DNA of 64,000 nucleotides from Lophius americanus (GCA_037951165.1 JBBDHG010000015.1:331501-395500), one strand, 5' to 3'. Counted from the stretch's first letter, positions 36,640-49,271 are shown. Notes: generated by a model from the sequence alone, not told the origin. Translations and numbers: made by a program.

Positions 36640-37300
36640 GAAAGGGGATGGCGTGCGTAGAAACGAGTCTGAGGCAGGGAGACAAGCCAGGGGAGGGGGA
36701 GAGAGAGACAGAGAGACAGAGAGACAGAGAGAGAGAGCGTAATGGCCGAACAGGGAGCCCTCTCTTCAGCCCCTCCTGTGTTTTGGCCAACTGCCAACTC
36801 CTCCATCGATAGCACTCAGGAAAATAGAGAGGGGCTAAAGGAAAAAAGATGGAGAGAGGAGAGGTACAGATGTATATAGCGGAGGGGAAACGAAAAGGGC
36901 CGACAGAAAGGACAGGAGGGTTGTGATGGAGAGAGAAGGAAAGAGGGAGAGAGTGTTCGGGTGACGGATACTGGAGGTAGATGAGACCGGAGCAGAGGAC
37001 AGGAAGGACAAAGCAAGAAAGAGGGATACGGTATAAGGGGAGGGAGACAGAGACGGATGGAGGTGGCAGGGGGGGGGATAAAGAGACCTCGTTGAGGAGG
37101 GTGGGGGTGTGGAGATACATAATCGAGGAGATTGAGCAGCGGGAGGGAGAGAGGAGACAGGAGCTTGTGGAGAAGGCAGTAACCAGAGTCCTGTTGATGT
37201 GTAATGAAACACTGCATCTGGGGAGAGAAAACAGGAAGGACGATCAGATGGAGGGAGATGGGGATGAGAAGAGGGAGAGGAAGAATTTGATGGAGTGAGA
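36640..37300 (+). repeat. purine-rich low-complexity tract
   Basis: The plus strand is strongly enriched in G and A over about 650 bp, including a GACAGA hexamer array at 36700-36738. Because the minus strand is C/T-rich, stop codons are rare there. This explains the long Pro/Ser/Leu open frames at 36467-37120 and 36816-37517, which I do not regard as genes. Confidence 0.85.
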
Positions 37301-38087
37301 GGAGGACGACTGGGTGGGCAAGCTTAATGTCATTTGTTAAATAATGCAGGCTGAGAGCGGGAGAAACAGGAAGTGTGATGGACAAGGAGATGGATGGCTG
37401 CCAGCTGATAGAGGTAAAGTGTCTTGGGAGATGGCATAATTGCTGGCTATGGTCAGGGAGAAGGCTGAGTGGGTGGGGAGACAGACTTGACACACACACA
37501 CATACACAGGAACACACACAAACCGGCTGCCGAACCCCCCCCCCCCCTTTTAAAACAAATAGCCACTGCTAGCTCATGGTGACTGAAGCCTTTTTATCGC
37601 AGCGATCACGCAATGCCCCACAACAAAGATCTTCAATCCTTCAATATGCCGTCTTTGTTTTTCACCCTGAGCAGCAGAAGCGAGACACAGACGCCGGCGT
37701 GTCTAGTCTAGTTTGAAATGTCCCTGTTGCATTGAACAACACATTCAAAACCACTGAATAACATGGGAGATGACAGGAATTTACCTTTCCTGTACGATGG
37801 GGATTCATCACGTCCTCTACCTGGAGGGAAAGGCTCTCCCGGATTCGTCTCCGCTAAGACTCGCATACAATGTACGATTTTGGATTGGCTGCCGTTTGAC
37901 TCCATCTCACGCGGTACAAATAAAGCGTCTGGGGAGGGTCTGGACTTGAGTCCTCACACTGTACGCCCCCTCGGCCCCTGCAACCCGTTGTCCCTATTGA
38001 CAACTGTCCACACAGATGGTTTGAAAGTTCCAAGGCAGGTAGAACTTTGTTTGCTCTTTTAAATGCCAACAACACAGAAACAAGCCG

Positions 38088-38368
38088 CCTGGATCATTTT
38101 TGCCATCCTGTGTGCCGAAACCTTTGGGGAAAAAAGCTGCGCGAGTTTCACAGGTGGCTAGGAGGACATGGACAGAATGGCGGGTCCATTTTGCAAAGGA
38201 CCCGATAGCTAGCTAGCATCGCTTCAATAGCTAGCTAGCATCGCTTCGATAGCTAAGAGCCTTTTTCGTCCTTGCTGTTCAGTTGCTACCAGCCCCAAAC
38301 TGAACTCTCTACTTCATAATTACTTACTATTTATCATCCATATGACGTGTGATGTCACCATTGTAACT
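38088..38368 (+). repeat. R2 dispersed repeat, copy 2
   Basis: It contains ATCATTTTTGCCATCCTGTG, GGCGGGTCCATTTTG, a 22-bp tandem block (GATAGCTAGCTAGCATCGC type, 38204-38260), AGTTGCTACCAGCC and CTACTTCATAATTACTTAC with TATCATCCATATGACGTG. It matches 35094-35410 in reverse orientation. The 22-bp duplication is specific to this copy. Confidence 0.65.
38204..38260 (+). repeat. 22-bp tandem duplication (TAGCTAGCTAGC core)
   Basis: Two full 22-bp units and a partial third, differing at one position, lie inside R2 copy 2. Confidence 0.85.
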
Positions 38369-40514
38369 GAAAAATGACGCCCGCCGAGCCGAGATGGTCG
38401 TGAGGCTCAAAGTCGGACTGAAAACGGGCTTAAATCATAGAATGTACATTCAGCTCTGCTACCTTTGTTGCCATCGGATACCGATCAACACAAGCGCTCA
38501 TCACCCCACTGTACAGAATGACGGAGCAGATTACGGGACCGATCCCGTGTTAATCGAGCTTTGTAAACCGGGGTAAAGAATTAGACACATGGTGAGGTGG
38601 GCGAGTGTTTTCTGTTTACAGAAGCTTAACATTCAGTCATGTGACAATGATTTCAAAAAATGGGAGCTACAAACTAATCCATCAGTCAGTCAACAGGAAA
38701 TTAATCTGCAACAGCTTGAACCTCTGAAATATTTGATTCAGAATGCTGTCAATCAGAGCCAGACACGGTGACAATGCTCTTCATGTTTGAGAAGCTGAAA
38801 CTAGCTAAATGTTTTGCAAGAGAATCCCCATATATATTAAAAAAATTCCCCTTACCATCTTTCGTCCAATCTACCAACATCTAATCCGACTAATCGCGCA
38901 GACGCGACCGTTATCCCATCTCCATCATCTTCTCCTGCTCCTTTAATGAGATATCTCGTGATTATGTGCAGGCATGGTCCCCCCCTCACAGACATGGCCG
39001 ATAGTTCCATGACGATGCGGCGGAACACTGTGGCACTGGTCTGGCTCCAACATAAGCTCCTACTCTCTAACCCAGGGTTCTCTCAAACAGCAGGGGCTGC
39101 CCATTCAGGATGTAGCACACGCTGAGAGTGATCCTCCAAAATGGCTGACAGATTCACCACAAGGTCTATGCGAAGCTGGAAACGGTGCCACTCGCACAGC
39201 CTCCAAAGCCTGGCTAACCTACAGTGCTCTAAAACAGCAGGACCCGTCTATTCAGCGTGGCTCTCTTTTGTGTCGGTGTGGGCTGCTGTCGTTACCCCCG
39301 GCACGACGGGCCGCCGATGCTTTCTAATGAGTCATTTTTATTCAGAGGATAAGGTCAGCTACCCGCGGCGGCTTAAAAGGCCCGGAGGAGCTGTGGAGTG
39401 GCAGCTATGAGATGCCAGACAGCCAGAGATACACTGGCTGAGGAAAGGGAGGGGCCCTCAGCACAAACACCGAGAGGAGGAAATTAAGGTGAGCAAAAAA
39501 TATGTAATGAAAAGCAACCTGAGATTTAAAAAAAAGAAAAGAAAAGGTGAGTATAAAAGGTAAAGCAGATTTCAAAAGAGTCTTCCCTCCTGTCTGCCTG
39601 CCTGCCTGTCTACCTTCCTACCTAGCTGGATAGCAGAATGACTTTCCTTTCTTTCAGGGTCTGGGTTGTGTTAATGTCAGCTGAGAATAGCTTCTGAGGA
39701 ATGTGTGAAGTTCAAATCTCGGCTGTTGACTGGCTGGGGGCTTTTGTGTAGAAGAACTGGAGTCAAACAAAGAAATGGTGGCAGCGAGGTTCAAAACAAG
39801 AAGTTCAACCCCCCACCCCCCCTCCAACCCGCCTGTACTCTCACTCTTTTTGGTGTTTTCTCGGGTTTACATGTCAAGGCGGCAACATCAGCCGTTGTTG
39901 TTAAGGTAGGCAACACCTCGCACCAACTCATGTCAGGTTTTATATTATTGCAGGTTTAAACAAGTTCGAACACAAATAAAAGTGTAAATACCCAAACTGA
40001 CTACAACTGAAGGCCCTTTTGTTTTCTATTTCCGTGTTGCAATGTCCTTCTCTGTGAAGCCTTAACGACATCTGAAAATAAATGGGAAAAACCTCTAGTT
40101 CAAAGGTCACGTCCTGTGAGGATGTACCACTGGACCAGTGAAGTGAAGGAATGCGCCTCACTAACAGTTCATCCGCGGCAAAAAGCAAATGAGAAAGCTG
40201 GAACATCCGGTCTCATATCATCGTCTCCCTCTTCGCTGAAAGGAGGTTCTGCCGTTATAAAACATGTTCATTCTCCACAGACAAGCAGACTAACAAAACT
40301 GATGCCTGCTATCGAGGGAGAAAAGAGCGAGACGCAGTCTATAAAGTAAGCCGAGCCAGACTACATCGTTCACTCCGCAATAGTGATGATGAAGCGTTTT
40401 CAACACGTCAAATTGCCACATTTCAATAAATCCTTTAATTGTCCTGTGTCTGTTTATAGAAATGTGAAAGACAATTTTAAAAATTAACCCTGAAATGTCC
40501 TTATTTCAGCTAGA

Positions 40515-40790
40515 GAGTTCCAATGATGGGATGCCTGGCATGTCCGGACCCATTCAGTCTGGTTCAATGTTGACGTTGATTAAGAACTGGGACTATGCCG
40601 TCATCTATGACAGGGGGCGTTTGTACCCGAAAACCCCCCCAATCCCCTGCACTCCACTTATGTCACACAAAGAGTAAAATTTGAAAACGATCCCTGAAAT
40701 AGTTTTTGAGTTATCCAACAAAGAATATGCGGCTGGGGCAGCAATGACGGTTCCACGATATCCACGACTTTTCTGCGGCCCTAATGAGTT
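40515..40790 (+). repeat. R1 dispersed repeat, copy 11 (head joined to tail)
   Basis: The head (ACTATGCCGTCATC, CCCGAAAACCCC, CAATCCCCTGC) is followed almost directly by the tail (AATAGTTTTTGAGTTATCC, ATATGCGGCTGGGGCAGC), with no internal unit between. This shows that the internal units are separable from the ends. It lies about 200 bp below the jarid2 exon at 40981. Confidence 0.65.
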
Positions 40791-40980
40791 AATATATGTA
40801 ATTATATATAGTTTCTAATCTCTGGTTTGAGTCTTGAATAGAAGGGTTTCAGAAAAATCCATCTCTGAGTTAACTGCAACCTGTTTTACGATTATTATAT
40901 TCGTACACCTGATGACTTAAGCAGTATAAATGCGCACTGGGACGGTTTACCATTAACTTTGGGCGTCCAGCTGAACTCAC

Positions 40981-41104
40981 CGTTGGAGTTTGAGTGTCCG
41001 TCATCAAGCTGCCGTTTCTGTGCACTCCGGAACTCCTTTAGCGAAAGGTATAGCACCTTTCGCATAACCCGCTCCTCCGACCATGGGATGCCATCACTGT
41101 CATC
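40981..41104 (-). CDS. jarid2: jarid2 internal coding exon with ubiquitin-interaction-like helix (first coding exon in window)
   Basis: The minus-strand reading gives 41 codons plus one base. It starts DDSDGIPWSEERVMRKVLYL and continues SLKEFRSAQKRQLDDGHSNSN, matching human JARID2 from about residue 16. The acceptor is TGTCTCCACAG before GAT (41104), with a plausible branch sequence (ACTGAC) about 35 nt upstream. The donor is AACG/GTGAGT, so the exon is phase 0 in and phase 1 out. In human JARID2, phase 0 at this point follows the short ATG exon. From known family biology, the EERV..KVLYLSLKEF helix resembles a ubiquitin-interaction motif through which JARID2 helps PRC2 engage H2A ubiquitylated by PRC1. 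The protein is nuclear and lacks demethylase activity. The ATG exon is not in the window. Identity is very sure; paralogue a or b is undecided. Confidence 0.96.
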
Positions 41105-42950
41105 CTGTGGAGACATTCAGAGAAAGAAAAGATGGAGTCAGTACATTTTCACACAACTGGAATTAATTATGGCCACACGCAGACACCGCTGGTATGATTC
41201 TGTAGTGCGACAGTTTTTAATTGGTATTTTAAATGGAAGCTTGTAGACGGTGACAATGAACAAGTCCTTGATACAGGCTGCAGGTTTGCAGGTTATGCAA
41301 ATGACTCTGCTGATCTGTCGCCTCAGTATGTTGTCAGACATGACGGCGAACCAGGTGAGACGTCCAAGAGAGCCCAACAAGCTCACGTTTGAAGTCTAGC
41401 CATTTCCACATTCAGCCAATTAGATGTGACAGAGTTACGCTGTCACCACCTACCATCTATTATACCATGGGAACAATTAAAAACAGCCTCGAAAAATATC
41501 CGTTTACATCAGTAGATGCATCCCATTAGCATTTTCGGAATTAAGAATTAATTTGATATACATGTCTTATTATATGATTTTTTTTTTTAAACCCAGCGGG
41601 AAACAAAATGATGTATTTTATGCAGAAACACACAAAATAACTAAGACAAACAGTCAAGACTCAGTAGAATTTAATCTAGGGACTCTCTTGATATTTTGTT
41701 TTTGTTGCCATTTCTCACCACATTGTGACATTAGCATGAGGCGACATTAGCATAACCTAGCACTAGCTTGCAGAAGGACACAGGGCGCCATCATTAGCAT
41801 AAGAATGTAAGAAGGATCGCATCTCGCCGCGATGTCATGATAGGGGGAGTGTTGTGGTGATGAATAGGTAGGAAGCAAATGAAAAAAAAAAGGCATCATG
41901 GGACTGCGAGTTCATGTGGCGCTAATCTCTCCTGGGGAGACGGAGACAGAAGATGTTATTGTCTGAGAGGTCACCGCGAGTCTCTCACGCATACACATCA
42001 GGTTCCCCGAACATGGCCACTTATTCAACAACACCGCAAAACGTAAAAGCTCATCAAATCTGCGAGTCCTTCCAAACAAGCATATTGCCCCTTTTTGTGA
42101 ATTTAACCGGCTAAATAGGCGAGTAAAAGTCTTTCTCTGCGTCGGGGATTGTTGAAAGGGTCTTCGGTGAGTCCTACAGCAGAAATTATGCTCCTTTCCC
42201 CCCTCGGCTCCCCTGCACTCATTGCTCTGGCAGCTGTGTTTGATGTCGACAACGCTAATGACTAAAGGAAATGAGATTAGGACATGAGCAACAACAAAGT
42301 AGTATTAATAAATAATGGAGCCTGGAAATAGCTCTGTTTTTTTCTTGCTTTAGTAAAGTAATGGGGCAAGTGAATTTTCTGTTGTAAGGGTGGAGGAAAG
42401 AAAATGTTAGTTTTTTCTGCAAACAGTTTATTTATGCTAAATATTAGAATAAAAAAAAAGAACACTTTTGCACACTTCTTGTTGTCTGGGTCAAATGTAA
42501 CGCAAAAGCAAGACGGTTTCTGAGTCGGCTCGCAGGATTCATCAATAATCTAAAGTGACACAAAAACAAAAAAGACTCCAACTGGCTGCTGCAATAACAA
42601 AATAATTCAAACAGCAAGAATTTGTGTTCTCTCTCTCACTCCCAAAAAGAAAAAAGAAAAAACCTGACGTATTCAGACAGCTGTTCCTGGCTTTACTTTA
42701 CACAGAAAGTGAGTCTGCGTGTCAGCCTGTCTGAGTTTGTGAGGGAGAGAAAGTTAATCCCATCCAAATATTATGCAGCCTCCCTCAGCCAGAGAATGAA
42801 ACGCGACTGAAATGACTTCTGCTCTTTCTTCCTGCGCTGCAAACCGGAGTCGAGGAAAACTCTATTCTTGTTCGGATCCCTGATATGTTCTGATGGATTA
42901 AAAACAGCCTCCAGATCAAAACAGCAGTCTGCGAACTATCGCAGCACAGG

Positions 42951-43409
42951 GTGTGCAACTGTGTGTGTGTGCAACTGTGTGTGTTTGGAACTGTGTGTGT
43001 GTGCAACTGTGTGTGTGTGTGCAACTGTGTGTGTTTGGAACTGTGTGTGTGCAACTGTGTGTGTTTGGAACTGTGTGTGTGTGTTTGCAACTGTGTGTAT
43101 GTGCAACTGTGTTTGTGTAGGTGTGCAACTGTGTGTAGGTGTGTGTGTGTGTGTTTGCAACTGTGTGTGTGTTTGTAACTGTGTGTGGGTGTGCAACTGT
43201 GTGTGTGTATGCAACTGTGTGTGTGCAACTGTGTGTGTGCAAGTGTGTGTGTGCAACTGTGTGTGTGCAACTTTGTGTGTGTGTGCAACTGTGTGTGTGC
43301 AACTTTGTGTGTATGTGCAACTGTGTGGGTTTTGAACTGTGTGTGTTTGCAACTGTGTGTGTTTGTGTGCAACTGTGTGTGTTTGTGTTCAACTGTGTGT
43401 GTGTGTTTA
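42951..43409 (+). repeat. GCAACTGTGTGTG minisatellite array, 459 bp
   Basis: More than 20 imperfect units of 14-24 bp share CAACTGTGTGTG (variants GGAACTG, TAACTG, CAAGTG). The spacer GT/TT runs differ in length. Each unit carries CAACTG, which fits the E-box form CANNTG. It is open in several frames on both strands because the units lack stops. Confidence 0.95.
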
Positions 43410-44864
43410 CTGAACACTTTAAGAGTTCAGGACACCAAGGACTTTTCTGAACATATATGTCAACATTTTACTACTAGCGACAGATTAAGTCTGTCGCTTT
43501 TCTCAGATTGTCTCCCGGATGAAAACTGACCTTCATCATTCGACATCTGACAAAATCCATGTCATACAACAAATTTAGCAACTAAACTTTGCCACAAGGT
43601 CTCCTTGAAGGCTCTTGGTCCTGCTTTCACGTTTTGCTGAAAACCAAGACGGTGGTGCTGCGGTGTTTGGTTTGGTGACTAAATGTGTGAGTGAGAAAAT
43701 AGTAAGACGAGGCTAGCGGGTCATTGCCAGAACCATCAGGAGCCTCACGGACCACAAAGACCTCCCATGTTAACCTTTCGCTGCTGTTGGGCGCAAAAAC
43801 CTTTTATCTTCAGAGTGGTTACTTTTAAGGAAACAGAAAAAACACAATCGGTTATGAGCAAACAGCAATACTGGCCAAAACTAAAGACCAGCTTCTCAGA
43901 AGGTTCCTGCTCCCATGTCCTCAGGAACCCAAACATTTAGTTTATAGTAAAGAAACCTTCACGTAATGGAGATGCAAGTTATGATCACATGATCTTTTGA
44001 TTACATGTGATTGGTTGAATACTTGTGAAACCAACAGACGTAGAACGCTGTCCAATAGTATTCCTTCGTGAAAAACAGAAAAATAATCACGAATGATGGA
44101 ATTATGAGGGTTTTTTTGTTGTTTTTTTGAAATCCTGACTCCACAGATTTGTTATAATGTTCTTGCAGGACATGCAGGTGCAGAAAGCACGGGTGCTAGC
44201 CAGGAGAATGTCAGATCAGGGTGAGTGGAAACTTCGCTGGAGGGCTCGTCTGAGGATGAACGAGTGATGGAAAATCTAAAACAGGCTCCTGAAGGCACTA
44301 AAGCTAAATGTAATTCTGGACTCCCGGCAGAATAACAGCAACCAGGTGACGTCGTTGATGAGAGCCGACATCAACAACCGTGGAAATAGTGACCAAAATA
44401 AGACTTTTATGTTTCTTCCTCCGATATTAGTGTTGGTGGAGGGTTATGCAAAATCACAGTGTTCCAACCAAATAATTGCGATAAGATACAAACTTCATTC
44501 CTGTGACAGGAATACAGGACAGCCTACATCCAACGCTTTCAACAGGAAGCCAAGAAATTCTCCTCGCAAAAATCTTTTTACTGACTCACTTCAAAGTCAC
44601 AGGTGGGTCATGGGAGACAAGGTGAAGGTGGAGAACGACAGGAAATTGTTGAACGCATGTTAATTGACACATTCCTGTAGGATGGACTAAACAAGGGTGT
44701 CCTTTTTTTTTGTCAACTCTTAATATCAGCTGACAATGTTGACAAGGCTGGAGATTTTGTTTGGGAATAAATCTTTTGTGGGTTTCTGGAGATAAAAATA
44801 AGGGGTATCGTTTGGATTTCCCTGGTCGGCTCCGGGCCCCCGGCTGGGCTTAAGAGAATATGTG

Positions 44865-44895
<31 letters not shown>

Positions 44896-45103
44896 CTGGG
44901 GGGTGGGGTAAAAGATTAAAAGCTGGGCGTCTGCATTTGATGGAGCTGATGGGTGACAGACACGTCTCCCTGCATACAGTGAACATGCTGGCACATGCAC
45001 ACACACATTTACAGGCAGATCATGCAGCGGTTTGCACCCACTGACAGAGGTCGATCCGGTGTGTGTCGTGTGTGGTGCCTCATTACACAGTCACATGCAG
45101 GCG

Positions 45104-45144
<41 letters not shown>

Positions 45145-46214
45145 GGACAAACACTGGTGGGAAAGACAGTGCAGGCATTCAATTATGGAATATTTCCCTG
45201 TAGCTGATGTTATCTAATTCATTCCGTGCATGAGTGTGTGCGCAAAAGCCTGCCAGGTAAGCACCAATTACTTAGACAGCTCACTGGTACTCTCTCTTCT
45301 GGTGTGTCACGAGGCCAGACACACACACAGACGCACACACAGACACACACTCACACGGCATTGGCAGTCTATATGAGGGTTAAAGACACTCTCAACCACA
45401 GCTTCTGTGAAATACGAAATCTTAGCCCGACGCACACCGATCGAAAAACAGCGGCGAGCTGAACACCAGCAGAAAGAGAAAAACCACCCTTCCAAAAACT
45501 GACCTCATCTTTTCTCACTCTTTCTGCTTTCTTCAAACGCGCTGGCAGCCCGCCAGATTTGTTTCCTGCGTTATGTACACACACACACACACACACGGCA
45601 ACAAGGTCCGGGGTGAAAATGACGGCCGACTTTTCATCAGCTGGGTCTGGGGTTGGGGGTCATTCACGCTCTGTTCCATTACAGCTGCTGGATCCTGGAA
45701 CCTCACTAATAGTTCTTCATAACCTCACATCGCAGGTTAGACGGGTTTTTACAAGCTTTGCTCAACGGTAGGTGAAGTATTTGTCTGACATGAGAGGCTT
45801 TCAGACCAGCTTTTTTTAAACACGAAAGCCCGCACCTGCCTCTGTCTGTTATTTCTAGTCAGGACCGCACTGGGGGGGGGGAATCAATTTATCTGACACA
45901 TTAGAATCAAAAAAAGTATATGACTGATCGTTTTTTCCAAGAAAGAAATGTGCCAAAGATTCTTCACATCTTCCACGAACCGAAGTCACGTAACTTCGGA
46001 TTCCGCAAGTTGCCCCCTAAATCTAAACAGTTTTGATAAATGAGTAAATGTTGAAAGGTTTGCAGCACTGTGCCAATGAGAGAGTTAAGCTTAAGGAGGA
46101 TTAAAGTCTCTCTGCATCTGTAGCTGGTGGTCTAGGTAGATGAGAGGTGGAGCTACAGTAGTTCCACCTCATCACCAGAGCGTCACTCAATTATCCTCTC
46201 TTCACAGCAGGCGG

Positions 46215-46665
46215 ACGGCGAGGGTGCGTCCCCTTGCGTTGTAAAGCAATGCCCCCGATGGAACTCAAAGTTAATGTGAAGTTATGTCCAGAAATCACTG
46301 TTCATGGGGAAAAGAAAGCCCCCCCGCTGAGCTAAAGATGATATACAGACCATAGATCCAGTCGAGTTGATTCACAGGAACTACAGATTAGGAAGTCCTG
46401 TCCGAAAAACAGTGTTTTTGCTTAAAAAGATCCCAGATCAGTCAAATATGACAAACACAAACACAGATGGTTATCCTAGAGTGGAATAATATGCACAAAA
46501 TTTGGACTAAATTGGACCAGCGCTCGAGAGATTATGGCCTGTAAACGTCTGTCAAAAATTAATAGCCGACCTTTCCCCAAATAACTGCAGTTCTTCCTCA
46601 CACTAAGTCCTATAAGGGGTTTACAATTTTGATGACGACTCCCATAATACCCCAGACTTTTCAGA
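46215..46665 (+). repeat. R1 dispersed repeat, copy 12 (degenerate)
   Basis: The decayed head is CCCCTTGCGTTGTAAAGCAA. Internal parts include GTCGAGTTGATTCAC and CACAAAATTTGGACTAAATT. Near the end are TTCCTCACACTAAGTCC and GATGACGACTCCCATAATAC. Confidence 0.6.
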
Positions 46666-48744
46666 CACACAGTGACTCGGAGTTGATTGCTTTGGCGTAG
46701 TGGGATAGTGGCCAATGAAAAAAAAAAAAGGCCCAGGATGGCCAATAGAGAATGAGCTCGTCGATTGAAATGACTCATGGAGTAATTCATGGAGGGCTGG
46801 ATGTCAGCGCATCTCATCAGCACCACTTAATCGAAGTGGTCTATTATTGTGCAGAAAATTGGAGAACCAGGCTCAAAGTAATCACTTTTATTCTACTTTT
46901 ATGATGGTGCAATGTTCCATGAAATAAACAGATTCAGAGAATTGATGCATTTGAGTCAAATCAGACATCATGCCATAATGGTGACTCATTCATACAAATA
47001 GTCTTCATATCTATTGTTGATAATTATTAATAAAAAGGAGGTCAAACTACAACCTTAATTAACACCTTTCAATAAAAAAAGATAAATTGTCCTCTGAGCA
47101 TACAAATACACGCTTTGTCATTTATTTTAATACACTGGTGTGACACCTTAATACATGTCTGAACGACGAAGAGTGTCAAATGTGTCCATTATGATGGGCG
47201 AAATTGCCTCTTACACCTTTTACTGAAAAGAAAAAAACCCTAAAAAAAGACGCACACTGTGCCTTTAAGGTCGTTACAGAACCTCCGTGCGTTTAAGGGG
47301 TGGGGGGGGGGACGCAAGCTCTGCGGCTCGGAAACGCCAGCGCCGACTGGACAGCAGAGATGTAAAATTACGACCCAATAAAAATGAGATAAAATCAGCC
47401 TTCTAATATCGGCTTGTAAGTGTTTCAGGCTATTCAGATATTGATTTTACAATCCATCAATTTTGAGCAGAGACAAGGTGAGCGCTCACGCCATCAGACT
47501 CCTTCCAGCTCCGGCAGGAAGTACACTCGCTCGCAGGAATCTGCATATTCTCTTCTTTCTGTGCGTGCGCGCGTGTGCGTGCGTCCTCACCGGCTGTGCT
47601 AAAAATAGCGTTGTGCTGCTGCCTGTGTGGATGTCATGGAAGAAGAATGTGGGCCATTCGCCAGCTGTGATCCGCTCCACAAAACAGCTCCAAAAATCTA
47701 TTATTCTAACACGCACTCCTTCAGAAGGAGGACGGACAGATGCATGGACGAACGGACGAGAAGCGTTATTCTAACTAAAGCTCCAGTTACTGTATTCAGT
47801 AGTCAGGACAGTCTTTAGCCCACAGCTACCCTCTCCCCGTTTCTCCTTCCCTCCACATCTTGATCTTCCTCACTCCGCCTGGACACATGGACGCCATGTG
47901 ACTGACCGTGAGGAGATGACGGCTCAGCTTCGACAAGCACTCATACAATAACAACAATTGTTCAATTGCCCAAAAACATCCCTGCAACCTTTTTTCAGGG
48001 TCGCGACCAGGCAGTTGTGGGTTCGAAACATTAAGCCCTGTTGATGATGATGAACCAGATGAGGAGGGCAAACAGCTGCAAAGCATGGGAGCAATCCTAG
48101 ACGGGGCAACAAGAGCTTCTAATTACATTACCACAATAATGAAGGGCTCTTTCTAAGAGCGAGCCAAAGATGCATATTCATATATGAGCATCTGAGCGGC
48201 GTGTTGAAGCAGAGGGGATTCACCAGAACACTAGAAGAGTAATATATCTCTCAAGACCACCGTTGACTTTTGGAGAAAACGATGACTGTGGTTTTCCAGA
48301 CACCCCCTGACAGAATGTGACAAATGCTTTCTAGCAGCTCCAACAATCAGCACGATTTGCAAGCTGAGGCAAAAGCTGGGCCGACTTTTCTGTCAACTAC
48401 GAAGCACATGCTTGCTCCAAAAAACACATTCCAATCCTAACTACATCCTGGTCCCTGTGTCCCTTATGGCTTTAAGTAGACCGGATGCTTAGCTCAGCAG
48501 AGGAGCTCGGAGAATAGGGGAATGGAACAAGGTTGAGGGGTTGCCAGGGAGGAGAAGCCCTATATAATCTCCTCGTTACGCCACGAGCTCACTGTAGGGG
48601 AATGTATATGCATGTCTCCGAGTGTGCCTCGAGTCCAAGGACCTCCCCTTTAGCTAGCACCCACATTTAGAGCAGAAGGATCCAGAACACTCGCATGCGC
48701 TGGAGAGGAGAAAACGAGAGGTATTCTAAGGGTCTAAGACTCAT

Positions 48745-49262
48745 TCCTGCGTTGTACAAGCAATCCGCTTGATTGAAGTCCTCAGATTAAATGACTCAAA
48801 TCTCAAACAGTCCATATTGACTCTACCTGACTATTTCTATGAAGTCAGCAGTATACTCACAGATCAGATCCCATACCGACTCAATAATGAAGATAAATAC
48901 AGTTAAAGTTAGACATAATAGGACTAGTGGCTGGGAAAATGCAGACGTTTTCCACAAAGAGTTCCCCCTAGGGACTAAAATGTGAACATTTAGAGTAAAA
49001 AAGAGTTTTTTTTTCCTTTTAAGACAATTCTTCTCGTGTTTATTCACATGAACCAAGAATGGTTAAGAAAGGATGGCCTTAAAACAGATCATCAAGATGA
49101 AGCTCCCCCTAGTGGCAGACATTTGCAACTAACCTTTCCCAAAATAAATAAAGTTCTTCCTCGCACTAAAGTCTGCGTGTATCAAATCTAAAAATGATGC
49201 ATAGTTATAGTTTTTTGAGTTATCGCGTTAATACTGCGGTGGATCTGTGCATGGCGCTGGCA
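48745..49262 (+). repeat. R1 dispersed repeat, copy 13
   Basis: Most of the head is present (TGCGTTGTACAAGCAATCCG, CTCAAACAGTCCATATTGAC). Two internal units carry TTCCCCCTAGGGAC and AGCTCCCCCTAGTGGCAG. The tail is TTTTTTGAGTTATCGCG then GCGGTGGATCTGTGC. A perfect hairpin starts directly after it. Confidence 0.7.
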
Positions 49263-49271
49263 GCCATGTTG

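Larger units (their letters stand above)
31794..40980 (-). other. jarid2: jarid2 intron (9,187 bp)
   Basis: The donor is GTGAGT at 40980 and the acceptor is CTCCTCAG at 31794. Contents: R1 copies at about 34125-34470 and 40515-40790, an inverted pair of R2 repeats (35094-35410 and 38088-38368), a perfect AT-rich hairpin (35531-35563), and a purine-rich tract (about 36640-37300) that gives spurious long Pro/Ser/Leu open frames on the minus strand. Stretches such as 32160-34120 hold nothing I can name. Confidence 0.85.

Noticed and set aside
36467..37517. Minus-strand open frames of 217 and 233 codons
   Set aside because: They are rich in Pro, Ser and Leu because the strand is C/T-rich low-complexity DNA without stops. 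They show no domain, overlap in different frames and lie inside a jarid2 intron.
42951..43409. Possible CRISPR-like regular repeat array
   Set aside because: Units are degenerate, there are no unique spacers of constant length, and the genome is vertebrate. It is a minisatellite.
42785..43529. Open frames of Cys-Val-Cys-Asn or Thr-His repeats on both strands
   Set aside because: They are translations of the CAACTGTGTGTG minisatellite, open in several frames at once.
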